The notes under the pieces were generated by a model that saw nothing but the letters and a program-made list of their open reading frames with translations, was not told where the DNA came from and did not search any database. DNA of 15,717 bases, taken from the NCBI GenBank assembly GCA_023230585.1, contig JALNXB010000043.1, positions 1 to 15,717 on the forward strand. The letters run 5' to 3'. Origin of the DNA: a bacterium (GTDB lineage Bacteria; Ratteibacteria; UBA8468; B48-G9; JAFGKM01). The position numbers and the translations under genes were made by a program. Below, piece after piece: positions 1 to 6,759 of this stretch (its first letter is position 1; each line of letters starts with the position of its first letter).

Positions 1-1
1 A

Positions 2-934
2 AGTGAGACACTCTCTTCTGTGGATGAAATAGATGAAAAGAATGAAAACTTGGGCGCTATAATAGAACTCCTTTTAGTTGAGAAAGATAAAGATTTATTT
101 GAGGAAGGGGAAACTCTTAGTAACGAACTAAAAAATGATATATCTAAATTAAAAATTAGATTTTTGTGGAGAGACCAACAGGATAGTAAAAACGCTATTT
201 TTACGCTTCACTCAGGAGCAGGTGGAACAGAAGCCTGTGATTGGGTTAGTATTTTATGGAGAATGTATAGCAAATGGGCTTCAAAAAAAGGGTTTAGCAT
301 AAATCTGGTAGATTATCTTCCAGGTGATGAAGCGGGAATAAAAAGACTTACAGCAATTGTTTCTGGAGCTTACGCTTATGGGTATCTTAAAGGAGAAAAT
401 GGAGTACACCGTCTTGTTCGAATATCTCCTTTTGATTCAAATAAAAGGAGACATACCAGTTTTGCGGCTGTAAATGTTATACCAGAAGCTCCTAAAGATG
501 CTGCGATAGAAATAAATGAGGATGACCTGGAGATAGATACATATAGGAGTGGTGGCGCTGGCGGGCAGCATGTTAACAAGGTTGAAACAGCAATACGGAT
601 AAAGCATTTACCTACTGGAATTATTGTGCAATGCCAGAACGAGAGGAGTCAATTTAAAAATAGAGAAACTGCTATGAAACTACTTTTAAGCCGTTTGTAT
701 CAGTTGAGACTGGAAGAAAAACAGAAAGAAGAGGAAGAGAAAAAAGGTCTTCAGAAGAAGATAGAATGGGGAAGTCAGATACGTTCTTATGTTTTTTGTC
801 CTTATACTATGGTAAAAGACCATAGAACAGGTTTTGAAACAGGTAATGTTGAGGCGGTAATTGATGGTGAAATTGATGGTTTTATAGAATCTGAACTTGA
901 ATGGTTGGCAATTCAAAATGAAAATAATAATTAG
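2..934 (+). CDS. prfB: Peptide chain release factor 2 (RF2), 5'-truncated by the window edge
   Basis: RF2 recognises UGA and UAA in the ribosomal A site and triggers hydrolysis of the peptidyl-tRNA. The reading frame is open to the window edge, and about 310 residues are present against a usual length near 365, so roughly the first 55 residues lie outside. The codon-recognition tripeptide SPF is at 425-433; it marks RF2, since RF1 carries a P-x-T motif there. The catalytic GGQ loop is at 560-568, in the context SGGAGGQHVNKVET. The GTG at 20 lies inside the gene and is not the start. The +1 programmed frameshift common in prfB would fall near codon 25, outside the window, so it cannot be judged. 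The last 17 nt overlap coaB, suggesting co-transcription and coupled translation. Confidence 0.97.
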   Translation, partial: SETLSSVDEIDEKNENLGAIIELLLVEKDKDLFEEGETLSNELKNDISKLKIRFLWRDQQDSKNAIFTLHSGAGGTEACDWVSILWRMYSKWASKKGFSINLVDYLPGDEAGIKRLTAIVSGAYAYGYLKGENGVHRLVRISPFDSNKRRHTSFAAVNVIPEAPKDAAIEINEDDLEIDTYRSGGAGGQHVNKVETAIRIKHLPTGIIVQCQNERSQFKNRETAMKLLLSRLYQLRLEEKQKEEEEKKGLQKKIEWGSQIRSYVFCPYTMVKDHRTGFETGNVEAVIDGEIDGFIESELEWLAIQNENNN

Positions 935-1547
935 TGCTGGTCCTACTCGTGAACATTTGGACCCTATAAGGTTTATAACTAATCACTCAACTGGAAAAAT
1001 GGGGTATTCAATTGCGAAATATGCTTTAAAAGCAGGTCATAGTGTTACCTTAATTAGTGGTCCTGTGAACCTAAGTCCTCCCAAAGGGGTAACCCTTGTT
1101 AATGTGGAGACAGCAGAAGAGATGAAGGATGCTCTTGTTGAAATGTTCCCCAAATCTGACGCTTTGATAATGTCTGCGGCTGTTGGAGATTGGAAGCCGA
1201 TTCTTAAGGAGAAAGAAAAAATTAAAAGAAAAAATGAGTGGTTACTTAGGTTGGTACCTAACCCAGATATTTTGCAGGAGATGGCAAAAATCAAGAGAGA
1301 AGAACAGATAGTTGTAGGATTTGCTCTTGAAACAGAAAATATTCTTGCAAACGCAAAAGAAAAGTTGGTAAGAAAAAAACTTGATATGATAGTGGCTAAC
1401 ACTCCAACTTTTTTTAAAAAAGAGGGTAAATCTAAGGTTGCATTTATTTTTCAAGATGGTAGGGTAGAAGAGTATATAGATATATCAAGAGAAACGACAG
1501 CTTTAAAAGTAGTGGAGTTGTTAGGAACCCTTAATCAAAAGATGTAA
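918..1547 (+). CDS. coaB: Stand-alone phosphopantothenoylcysteine synthetase (CoaB)
   Basis: CoaB joins 4'-phosphopantothenate and cysteine, using a nucleotide triphosphate (CTP in most bacteria), in cytosolic CoA synthesis. The 209-residue protein begins directly with the CoaB Rossmann start, ISAGPTREHLDPIRFI (residues 5-20), followed by NHSTGKMG (22-29). AAVGDWKP at 87-94 corresponds to the conserved AAVADYRP segment, KIKR at 101-104 to the KxKK loop, and VPNPDIL at 113-119 to the family NPDIL motif. Most bacteria have a fused CoaBC of about 400 residues with an N-terminal flavoprotein decarboxylase; that half is absent here and is not encoded nearby. ATG 918 is preferred over an in-frame TTG at 897, because it starts at the first conserved strand and overlaps prfB by only 17 nt. 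The name is secure. That CoaC sits elsewhere in the genome is inferred. Confidence 0.9.
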   Translation: MKIIISAGPTREHLDPIRFITNHSTGKMGYSIAKYALKAGHSVTLISGPVNLSPPKGVTLVNVETAEEMKDALVEMFPKSDALIMSAAVGDWKPILKEKEKIKRKNEWLLRLVPNPDILQEMAKIKREEQIVVGFALETENILANAKEKLVRKKLDMIVANTPTFFKKEGKSKVAFIFQDGRVEEYIDISRETTALKVVELLGTLNQKM

Positions 1548-1560
1548 AGATAAAAGCGAG

Positions 1561-1588
1561 GTTTATCCCGAGTATCTCCGAGGGAGTT
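1561..1588. repeat. Dispersed repeat, 'TTTATCCCGAG' type
   Basis: The unit begins with GGTTTATCCCGA, and an identical 12-nt word recurs at 3100-3111 in the next gap. After it, CTCCGAGGGA gives a rough inverted partner of TCCCGAG. It resembles the 'TTTATCCCGAG..CGAGGGAT' intergenic palindromes I remember from many bacterial genomes. That family link is from memory, not from a search. Confidence 0.55.
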
Positions 1589-1601
1589 GTTCCTGTATGT
1601 T

Positions 1602-1628
1602 ATTCCGGACTTGATCCGGAATGACAAA
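1602..1628. repeat. Palindromic repeat ATTCCGGA-N5-TCCGGAAT
   Basis: The arms ATTCCGGA (1602-1609) and TCCGGAAT (1615-1622) are perfect 8-bp inverted complements around the loop CTTGA, so they form a GC-rich hairpin in an AT-rich genome. The unit continues GACAAA and then AGGCGTT (about 1623-1638). The same tail, GACAAA followed by AGGCGTT, ends the repeat between fabD and fabG. No T-tract follows, so it is not a classical terminator, although the hairpin could stabilise the coaB mRNA 3' end. Confidence 0.75.
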
Positions 1629-1740
1629 TTTAGGCGTTCATAGACACATACTTTTTTCACGAAGAAAATACAAAGGCAAGGATAAAAATAATAGTAGGGA
1701 TAAAAGAGTGGAACACTAATATTTACAAGGGAGATGTAAT

Positions 1741-3027
1741 ATGGAAGGAATGAAACAAGATATGCGTTTTATGTGTAAAGATGTTGGTGTTAGAATGTAT
1801 GGTTCTCCAGAAGAAAGAAGAGTTGCAGATTATATAAAAGAAGGTTTTGAAAAATCAGGGCTATCAACTGAAATTCAAGAGTTCCCAGTAGAAAAAATGG
1901 AGTACTCTACTGTTGAGTTTGGTAAATTTAGAGGAGAAGAAATAGTAAAACTCGATGTATTGCCTCTTGCTCAATCAGGGTTTACTGAAAATCCAGAAGG
2001 AGAAATTCTTGAACTTGCATATCTTGAAAATATTAAGCTTGCCACAAAAAAGAAAGAGGAGATACAAGGTAAAGCAGTTATAGTTTATGGAGGTTTGGGC
2101 GAAGACCTAAAAGATTATAGGGCACTTGTGAACTCTGGAGCTAAAGTTTTAATAGTTAATGATAGTAGATATCCTGTTCCCTGGCTTATAGCCGACGGTA
2201 TGCCGTACTTGTGGATGCAAGAAAAGATGTTACCTGTTGTACTGCCAATCTATTTTGATACTGTAAATCTTTTAAAAGAAGGTGTTAAAAAAGTTTTTGT
2301 AAAAGTTGCTGGTAAGAAGAGAAATCTTTTTAGCCAGAATGTTGTTGGTTTTAGGAAAGGTAAAGGTAAAGAGAACATAATTATTACGGCTCATCACGAT
2401 AGTGTTATGATTGGAGAAGGTGCAACTGATAATGCTACTGGGGTTGCTATTCTGCTTGAAATTGCGCGTAGGCTTAAAGATGTTCCTTTAAAAGAAAAAA
2501 ATATTCTGCTTGTATCTTGTGGTTCTGAAGAGGTTCTTTCTTACGGTTCTCTCAATTTTGTTAAAAATAATAAAGATATAGTAAAAAACTGTATGTTTAA
2601 TATGAATTTTGATAGTTGTAGTTCGTTTTACGGCGAAAATAAAATACTTGTAACAGGTGAGGAAAAACTTTCTTCATATATAAAAGAAAAAGTTGAACAA
2701 AGTGGGGAATGGTATAATCTTAGTTCAGATATTTCTCCTTTTAGTGACCAGTTCCCATTTAATATTATGGGGGTGCCCTCTATATGGTTTAGAAGGCATA
2801 ACTCTTATCAAGGATATTTCCCTTTCCATAGCCATTTAAATAAATTAGAGATAGTAGATTTCAATGTTATGAAAGATGTTGTTGATGTGGCTTATGGAAT
2901 ACTTGATGATGTTTCAAGTAGACAAGATATGCCTTTTCCCAGGGAAATTTCTGTTGCAGATAAGAAAAGAATAGATGTTTTTCATAAGGATTTGTTTGGT
3001 GGTCTGCTTAAAAATCGGGTACTCTGA
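1741..3027 (+). CDS. M28-family zinc aminopeptidase with PA-like insert
   Basis: This 428-residue protein is a predicted di-zinc exopeptidase that releases N-terminal amino acids from peptides. All M28 ligands can be placed: H218 in TAHHDS, D230 in GATDNATG, the catalytic/ligand pair E263-E264 in CGSEEV, D291 in NFDSC, and H363 in PFHSHLN. SDQFPF followed by GVPSIWF (335-350) matches the SDxxPF..GIP segment of the family. Residues of roughly 85-190 look like a protease-associated domain inserted before the catalytic core, as in YwaD-type aminopeptidases. There is no signal peptide or membrane anchor, so a cytosolic role in peptide recycling is likely, whereas many relatives are secreted. ATG 1741 has AGGGAG 7 nt upstream. 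The gene stands alone between two repeat-bearing gaps and appears unlinked to the core operons. Substrate preference cannot be read from sequence. Confidence 0.88.
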   Translation: MEGMKQDMRFMCKDVGVRMYGSPEERRVADYIKEGFEKSGLSTEIQEFPVEKMEYSTVEFGKFRGEEIVKLDVLPLAQSGFTENPEGEILELAYLENIKLATKKKEEIQGKAVIVYGGLGEDLKDYRALVNSGAKVLIVNDSRYPVPWLIADGMPYLWMQEKMLPVVLPIYFDTVNLLKEGVKKVFVKVAGKKRNLFSQNVVGFRKGKGKENIIITAHHDSVMIGEGATDNATGVAILLEIARRLKDVPLKEKNILLVSCGSEEVLSYGSLNFVKNNKDIVKNCMFNMNFDSCSSFYGENKILVTGEEKLSSYIKEKVEQSGEWYNLSSDISPFSDQFPFNIMGVPSIWFRRHNSYQGYFPFHSHLNKLEIVDFNVMKDVVDVAYGILDDVSSRQDMPFPREISVADKKRIDVFHKDLFGGLLKNRVL

Positions 3028-3039
3028 ACCCCCCATGCT

Positions 3040-3077
3040 TGTCATTGCGAGCGATTATCAGCGTGGCAATTCCTCGG
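3040..3077. repeat. Dispersed repeat, 'GTCATTGCGAGCGA' type
   Basis: The unit starts TGTCATTGCGAGCGA and closes with GGCAATTCCTC. The outer words ATTGC and GGCAAT form the inverted ends. Reverse-complemented, the element between fabD and fabG has the same ends (GTCATTGCGAAGGA and GGCAATCTCC). It belongs by eye to the 'GTCATTGCGAGCGAAGCGAAGCAATC' palindromes seen in many unrelated bacteria; that assignment is from memory. Confidence 0.7.
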
Positions 3078-3099
3078 AAGGAGAAGGGTCAGGGATGAG

Positions 3100-3128
3100 G
3101 GTTTATCCCGACAGTTTTTCTGAGAGAG
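3100..3128. repeat. Second copy of the 'GGTTTATCCCGA' repeat
   Basis: The first 12 nt are identical to 1560-1571 upstream of the peptidase. The following CAGTTTTTCTGAGAGAGG is diverged from the first copy. This places the same repeat family on both sides of the M28 gene, in the same orientation. Confidence 0.5.
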
Positions 3129-3190
3129 GCTATTAGCAGGCAAGGAAAAACGGAAGACGTAAAGATAAGGACAAAACGTAAATACAAATA

Positions 3191-3240
3191 ACCCCTCACC
3201 TTACATCCTCTCCCCCAATGGGAGAGGCAAGTGTGGGGAT
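3191..3240. repeat. Palindromic repeat with CCTCTCCC / GGGAGAGG stem
   Basis: The inner arms CCTCTCCC (3207-3214) and GGGAGAGG (3220-3227) pair perfectly over a 5-nt loop. The outer arms CCCCTCAC (3192-3199) and GTGTGGGG (3231-3238) pair with one mismatch. It matches the widespread 'CCCTCACCCTA..CCTCTCCC..GGGAGAGG' intergenic palindrome type, recognised from memory. It forms a strong hairpin in RNA from either strand, but no T-run follows on either side. Confidence 0.75.
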
Positions 3241-3294
3241 GGTTTGCTGAATATTCACAAACTGGGCGGTGTTCACGAGGAGTTGCTAATTGCT

Positions 3295-3579
3295 TCAAGT
3301 TTTTTTATTAAAAAAGGAAGATTCCCATTCAATAAGATAAACTTTGAACTCTTTACCTAAACCAAATTTTCCATATTCTCCACTCTTTCTTATAACCCTG
3401 TGGCAAGGAATTGAAATAGGCAGAGAGTTCTCTTTTAAGAAAGAGGAGATATATCGGGTATGTTTTGGCATACCCATATTTTTGGCAAGTTGAGAATAAC
3501 TTACTGTTTGACCAAAGGGTATTTTTAAAAGTGCTTGCCACAATTTTGTTTTTATAGTATCCTTATTTGAATTTGACAT
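3295..3579 (-). CDS. Short MGMT-family methylated-DNA--protein-cysteine methyltransferase
   Basis: This protein is predicted to remove alkyl groups from O6-alkylguanine in DNA by irreversible transfer to its own cysteine. The 94 residues are only the DNA-binding/active-site domain: a winged helix with IPFGQTVSYSQLA (20-32), the arginine-finger region HTRYISSF (40-47), and the active-site motif PCHRV at 58-62 with C59 as acceptor. The tail YGKFGLG..K..LIEWE matches the family C-terminus. Classic Ogt/MGMT proteins are 160-200 residues with an extra N-terminal domain. Single-domain homologues are often alkyltransferase-like proteins with Trp in place of this Cys, so the retained Cys argues for real alkyl transfer or for a damage sensor. 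The start has AAAGGA upstream on the - strand and lies within the divergent hisI promoter. It is the only - strand gene here. Confidence 0.85.
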   Translation of the reverse strand: MSNSNKDTIKTKLWQALLKIPFGQTVSYSQLAKNMGMPKHTRYISSFLKENSLPISIPCHRVIRKSGEYGKFGLGKEFKVYLIEWESSFFNKKT

Positions 3580-3602
3580 TTTTCCTTTACATATTGTATA
3601 AT
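3573..3602 (+). promoter_or_regulatory. Consensus sigma-70 promoter for hisI and the long operon
   Basis: A perfect -35 TTGACA (3573-3578) and a perfect -10 TATAAT (3597-3602) are separated by 18 bp. Transcription should start near 3608-3610, only about 7-9 nt before the hisI TTG codon at 3617, giving a nearly leaderless mRNA. The -35 box includes the start codon (complement of CAT, 3577-3579) of the divergent methyltransferase. This is the only strong promoter I see before the nine-gene chain. Confidence 0.8.
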
Positions 3603-3621
3603 TATAGGATAAAAAATTGAA
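3593..3621 (-). promoter_or_regulatory. Possible divergent promoter for the methyltransferase gene
   Basis: On the - strand, TACAAT (3593-3598) with TTCAAT (3616-3621) 17 bp upstream gives a weak -10/-35 pair ending about 13 nt before the start codon. Alternatively the -10 is TATAAT at 3601-3606, since the plus and minus -10 boxes together form the perfect palindrome TATAATTATA (3597-3606), but that version has no good -35. Either reading makes the two promoters physically overlap and probably compete. Confidence 0.4.
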
Positions 3622-4009
3622 AAACAGAGATATTATATCACAAATAAAGTTTGATAAGAAAGGATTGGTAGTTGCAATAGTTCAAGATGATAAAGGCGAA
3701 GTTTTGATGGTTGCCTATATGAATAGTGAGGCTCTTATTAAAACTATTGAAACAAGGCGAATGCATTATTATAGCAGGAGCCGTAAAAAGTTGTGGCTGA
3801 AAGGAGAAGAGTCTGGCAACTTTCAGGTCTTGAAAGATATATATATAGATTGTGATAATGATGCTCTTCTTTTTGTGATTGAACAGAAGGGAGGTGCGTG
3901 CCATAAAGGATATTATTCTTGTTTTTTTAGAAAGTTGCAAAAAGAAGATGATTCTTTTTGTGAAGTGGAAGATAAGATTTTTAACCCTAAAGAGGTCTAT
4001 AAAAAATGA
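3617..4009 (+). CDS. hisI: Phosphoribosyl-AMP cyclohydrolase (HisI), single-domain
   Basis: HisI opens the adenine ring of phosphoribosyl-AMP in the third step of histidine synthesis in the cytosol. The 130-residue protein carries LMVAYMNSEAL (30-40), WLKGEESGNFQ (60-70), the metal motif DCDND (78-82), and the zinc cysteines C79, C95 (in GGACH) and C102 (in YSCFF). The phosphoribosyl-ATP pyrophosphohydrolase (HisE) half found in fused HisIE proteins is absent. TTG 3617 is the start: the next in-frame upstream codons run into a stop at 3605, and AGGA at 3606-3609 can serve as ribosome binding site. It heads the long operon; no other his gene is nearby. Its stop overlaps the secD start as ATGA. 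Confidence 0.93.
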   Translation: MKNRDIISQIKFDKKGLVVAIVQDDKGEVLMVAYMNSEALIKTIETRRMHYYSRSRKKLWLKGEESGNFQVLKDIYIDCDNDALLFVIEQKGGACHKGYYSCFFRKLQKEDDSFCEVEDKIFNPKEVYKK

Positions 4010-5325
4010 CGAAACAATATTATTCTAAATTTTTGATCATACTTGCAGTAGCGGTTGTATGTATTTATCAGATTTATCCACCCCAAAAGAAGATAAAGCG
4101 TGGTCTTGACTTGCAAGGCGGGGTACACGTAGTGCTACAAGTTGAAAATGTTGATGCTAAAGATAAGAGTCTCTCTGATATGACAGACAGAGCTCTTGAA
4201 ATTATAAGAAATAGGATAGATGCTCTTGGTGTTACTGAGCCGGTTATTCAAAAGGAAGGTTTTGATAGAATTATTGTTGACCTACCCGGAGTTGGTGACC
4301 CAGAGAAAGCAATAGAAATGATAGGTCAGACTGCTCTTCTTGAATTTAAAGTTGTATCTGACGACCCTGACCTTATGTCACAGGCTTTAAGTGGAGAGGT
4401 TCCAGAAGGTTATGAACTTCTTTATGAGAGAGAGAAAGATGAGAGAGATATTGTTAGAGAAACCCGTTCTATTCTTGTAAAAAAAGAGCCAGAAATGACA
4501 GGGCAATATATAGATGATGCTTATGTTGGTTATGATAGTTCTGGTTTTCCTGATGTTAGTTTAAGGTTTAGTAAAGAGGGTGCAATACTTTTTGAACAGG
4601 TAACTTCTAACAACATAAATAAACGGCTTGCAATAGTTCTTGACGGAGTTGTTAAATCTGCGCCTGTTATAAGAGAACGGATCGGAGGCGGAAATGCTCA
4701 GATAACTGGCAGATTTTCTATAGAAGAAGCACGTAATCTTGCTATAGTGCTTAGGGCTGGAGCATTACCTGCCAAAGTGGATATAATATATAGAGAAGTG
4801 GTAGGTCCTACTTTGGGACAGGCTAATATTACTCAAGGATTTAGAGCAGCGGTTTATGGTGGAATAGTGGTTGTTCTTTTTATGCTTATATACTATTCAG
4901 CATTTGGACTTCTTGCTAATTTTGCCTTTGCGTTAAACGTTTTAATTCTGCTTGGACTTGTTGCTACTTTGAAAGGTGTTCTTACTCTTCCCGGTATTGC
5001 AGGTATTGCTTTAACTTGTGGTATGGCTGTTGATGCGAACGTTCTTATATTTGAAAGAATCAGGGAAGAGCTTAAATCAGGGAAAAGCCCAAGAGCTAGT
5101 GTTGATGCAGGGTATCGCAGAGCGTGGACTGCAATTATAGATTCAAATATAACTACCCTTATTACAGGTCTTATTCTCTTTTTTCTTGGGGAAGGTTCTA
5201 TAAGAGGGTTTGGACTTACTTTAAGCATTGGTATTATAGCCAACCTTTTTACGGCAGTTTTTGTAACAAAAGCTATAGTTGATTGGGTAATGTTAACAAG
5301 AAAAATTGAAAAACTGAGGATATAA
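4006..5325 (+). CDS. secD: Protein translocase subunit SecD
   Basis: SecD works with SecF at the inner membrane, using the proton gradient to pull secreted proteins through SecYEG after SecA has pushed them. The 439-residue protein has an N-terminal membrane anchor (about 8-23), then DLQGGVHVVLQVE (35-47), which opens the periplasmic P1 region. Five further membrane segments follow (about 280-298, 303-322, 328-348, 375-395, 403-428). The conserved transmembrane GMAVDANVLIFERIREE (339-355) carries the proton-relay aspartate D343. LRAGALPAKV (249-258) precedes the membrane domain as in the family. The length suits short SecD forms; E. coli SecD is longer, with a larger periplasmic part. YajC, often next to secD, is missing, and hisI takes that place. 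ATGA overlap upstream, and a 1-nt TAATG overlap with secF. Confidence 0.96.
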   Translation: MTKQYYSKFLIILAVAVVCIYQIYPPQKKIKRGLDLQGGVHVVLQVENVDAKDKSLSDMTDRALEIIRNRIDALGVTEPVIQKEGFDRIIVDLPGVGDPEKAIEMIGQTALLEFKVVSDDPDLMSQALSGEVPEGYELLYEREKDERDIVRETRSILVKKEPEMTGQYIDDAYVGYDSSGFPDVSLRFSKEGAILFEQVTSNNINKRLAIVLDGVVKSAPVIRERIGGGNAQITGRFSIEEARNLAIVLRAGALPAKVDIIYREVVGPTLGQANITQGFRAAVYGGIVVVLFMLIYYSAFGLLANFAFALNVLILLGLVATLKGVLTLPGIAGIALTCGMAVDANVLIFERIREELKSGKSPRASVDAGYRRAWTAIIDSNITTLITGLILFFLGEGSIRGFGLTLSIGIIANLFTAVFVTKAIVDWVMLTRKIEKLRI

Positions 5326-6215
5326 TGGAACTTATAAAAAGCACAAATTTTGACTTTGTAGGAAAAAGAAGAATAGCATATATATTTTCTCTGATAGTAA
5401 TTTTAACTGGACTTATATTTTTTGGTATAAAAGGGAAAGATAACTTCGGAGTAGATTTTGTTGGTGGCGATATGATGGATATTGAATTTAGTAAAAGTTG
5501 TAGCGCTACCGATGTAAGAGAAGTGATAAGAACTCTTAATATAGGAACTTATTCTGTTCAGGTGCTGGGAACTGATGGGAAGAGTTTTATAATTAAGAGT
5601 GGTCCTAACACTCATGAGACAATACTTGAAGCTTTAAGAGAAAAATATGGAGAAGAAGGTTTTGCTGTAAAGAGTTCTTCACTTGTTTCTCCCTCTATGA
5701 GTACTACACTTAGAAAAAAAGCGTTATATGCATTTATTGCGGGAATGTTAGGGATTCTATTGTATCTTACAATAAGGTTTGAATTTAGATTTGCAGTTGG
5801 GGCAACTGTGGCAATTTTTCACGATATGCTTTTTGTTGTGGCTGTGCTTGCACTTACAAAAAAACAGATTGATGCAACCGCTATTGCTGCTCTTTTAACT
5901 ATTGCAGGATACTCTGTTAATGATACTGTTGTTATTTATGATAGGGTAAGGGAAAATATAAGAAAGTATCGAGACAATGATTATGTTGCTGTTTTCAATA
6001 GAAGCATAAATGAAACCCTCAGCAGGACAGTTCTAACTGTTCTAACTACTCTTTTTGTTGTTGTATGTCTCTTTTTCTTTGGTGGGGAAACACTACATAT
6101 TTTTTCTTTTGCTCTGTTGATAGGTTTTGTTATAGGAACCTACTCGTCCATTTTTATTGCTACCTCTTTACTAATAGATTGGCATAGGTTGAAACCTCAT
6201 AAATTTAATGTATGA
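5325..6215 (+). CDS. secF: Protein translocase subunit SecF
   Basis: SecF is the partner of SecD in the SecDF proton-driven export motor of the inner membrane. The 296-residue protein has a first membrane segment (about 17-35), then the family motif FGVDFVGGD (41-49), a periplasmic region to about 130, and a five-segment membrane domain. AGYSVNDTVVIYDRVREN (194-211) is the conserved TM4 signature, with D200 matching the essential aspartate. The start ATG overlaps the last base of the secD stop, and its own stop overlaps the rsmD start as ATGA, so SecD and SecF are probably made in near-equal amounts by translational coupling. Confidence 0.96.
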   Translation: MELIKSTNFDFVGKRRIAYIFSLIVILTGLIFFGIKGKDNFGVDFVGGDMMDIEFSKSCSATDVREVIRTLNIGTYSVQVLGTDGKSFIIKSGPNTHETILEALREKYGEEGFAVKSSSLVSPSMSTTLRKKALYAFIAGMLGILLYLTIRFEFRFAVGATVAIFHDMLFVVAVLALTKKQIDATAIAALLTIAGYSVNDTVVIYDRVRENIRKYRDNDYVAVFNRSINETLSRTVLTVLTTLFVVVCLFFFGGETLHIFSFALLIGFVIGTYSSIFIATSLLIDWHRLKPHKFNV

Positions 6216-6757
6216 AGATTATAGGTGGAAAATTAAAGGGTAGAAACTTACTCTTTCTTAAAAATAAGAATTTAAGGCCCTCAAAAGATATTGTTAGAGA
6301 ATCTGTCTTTGATGTTTTGAGAGGGTCTTTTGAGAATGAGAATGTTTTGGACCTCTTTGCAGGAACAGGAGCAATGGGAATTGAGGCTTTTAGTCAAGGG
6401 GCAAAAGAGGTTGTCTTTATTGAAAACAGTTATGAAGCTTGTCGAATAATAAAGAAAAACTTAGATAATCTTGGTATATCAACTTTCTGCACGGTAGTGA
6501 AAGGTAGTGTAGAAAAATCTGTTGATAAATTTGAAGATGTAAAATTTGGCTTGGTCCTTGCCGACCCTCCATATAATTATAGTGAAAAGAGAGTTGTAAA
6601 TATTCTTTCGTCAATTGTGGCAAAAGGAATAATAAAAAAAGACGGAACAATAGTTGTAGAACATGGAAAACATATAAAGTTTTCGTCATTTGAGGGTCTA
6701 AATCTCTACAAAGAAAAAAAATATGGTAGGAGTTTTATCTCCTATTTTAGGTGTTGA
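6212..6757 (+). CDS. rsmD: 16S rRNA (guanine(966)-N2)-methyltransferase RsmD
   Basis: RsmD transfers a methyl group from S-adenosylmethionine to N2 of G966 (E. coli numbering) in 16S rRNA during 30S assembly. The 181-residue protein starts with the family hallmark MKIIGGKLKGRNL, then LRPSKDIVRESVFD (21-34). The SAM-binding motif I is LDLFAGTGAMGIEA (46-59), and the catalytic DPPY is at 118-121. The rsmD-coaD pairing is common in bacteria and supports the call. Start by ATGA overlap with secF. The stop lies 2 nt before the preferred coaD start. Confidence 0.95.
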   Translation: MKIIGGKLKGRNLLFLKNKNLRPSKDIVRESVFDVLRGSFENENVLDLFAGTGAMGIEAFSQGAKEVVFIENSYEACRIIKKNLDNLGISTFCTVVKGSVEKSVDKFEDVKFGLVLADPPYNYSEKRVVNILSSIVAKGIIKKDGTIVVEHGKHIKFSSFEGLNLYKEKKYGRSFISYFRC

Positions 6758-6759
6758 AA

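Larger units (their letters stand above)
1548..1740. other. Intergenic gap with palindromic repeats, upstream of the M28 peptidase
   Basis: This 193-nt gap holds two palindromic repeat units (annotated separately), then purine-rich sequence in which 'ggataaaa'-like words recur. A Shine-Dalgarno AGGGAG at 1728-1733 lies 7 nt before the M28 start. I see no convincing -35/-10 pair here and no T-tailed terminator. Confidence 0.6.
3028..3294. other. Repeat-rich intergenic gap between convergent genes
   Basis: This 267-nt gap separates the M28 peptidase from the oppositely oriented methyltransferase. It is mostly palindromic repeat sequence (three units annotated separately) and is more GC-rich than its surroundings. 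A - strand open frame across 3089-3298 reads through the palindromes and has no recognisable protein features, so I do not call a gene. Any of the hairpins could act as a bidirectional mRNA end, but none has a clear T-tail. Confidence 0.6.

Noticed and set aside
2..100. Programmed frameshift of release factor 2
   Set aside because: The shift site would lie near codon 25, outside the window; the frame seen here is continuous.
3089..3298. - strand open frame of 69 codons in the gap after the peptidase
   Set aside because: It is translated from palindromic repeats, has no protein motif or good ribosome binding site, and its composition follows the repeats.
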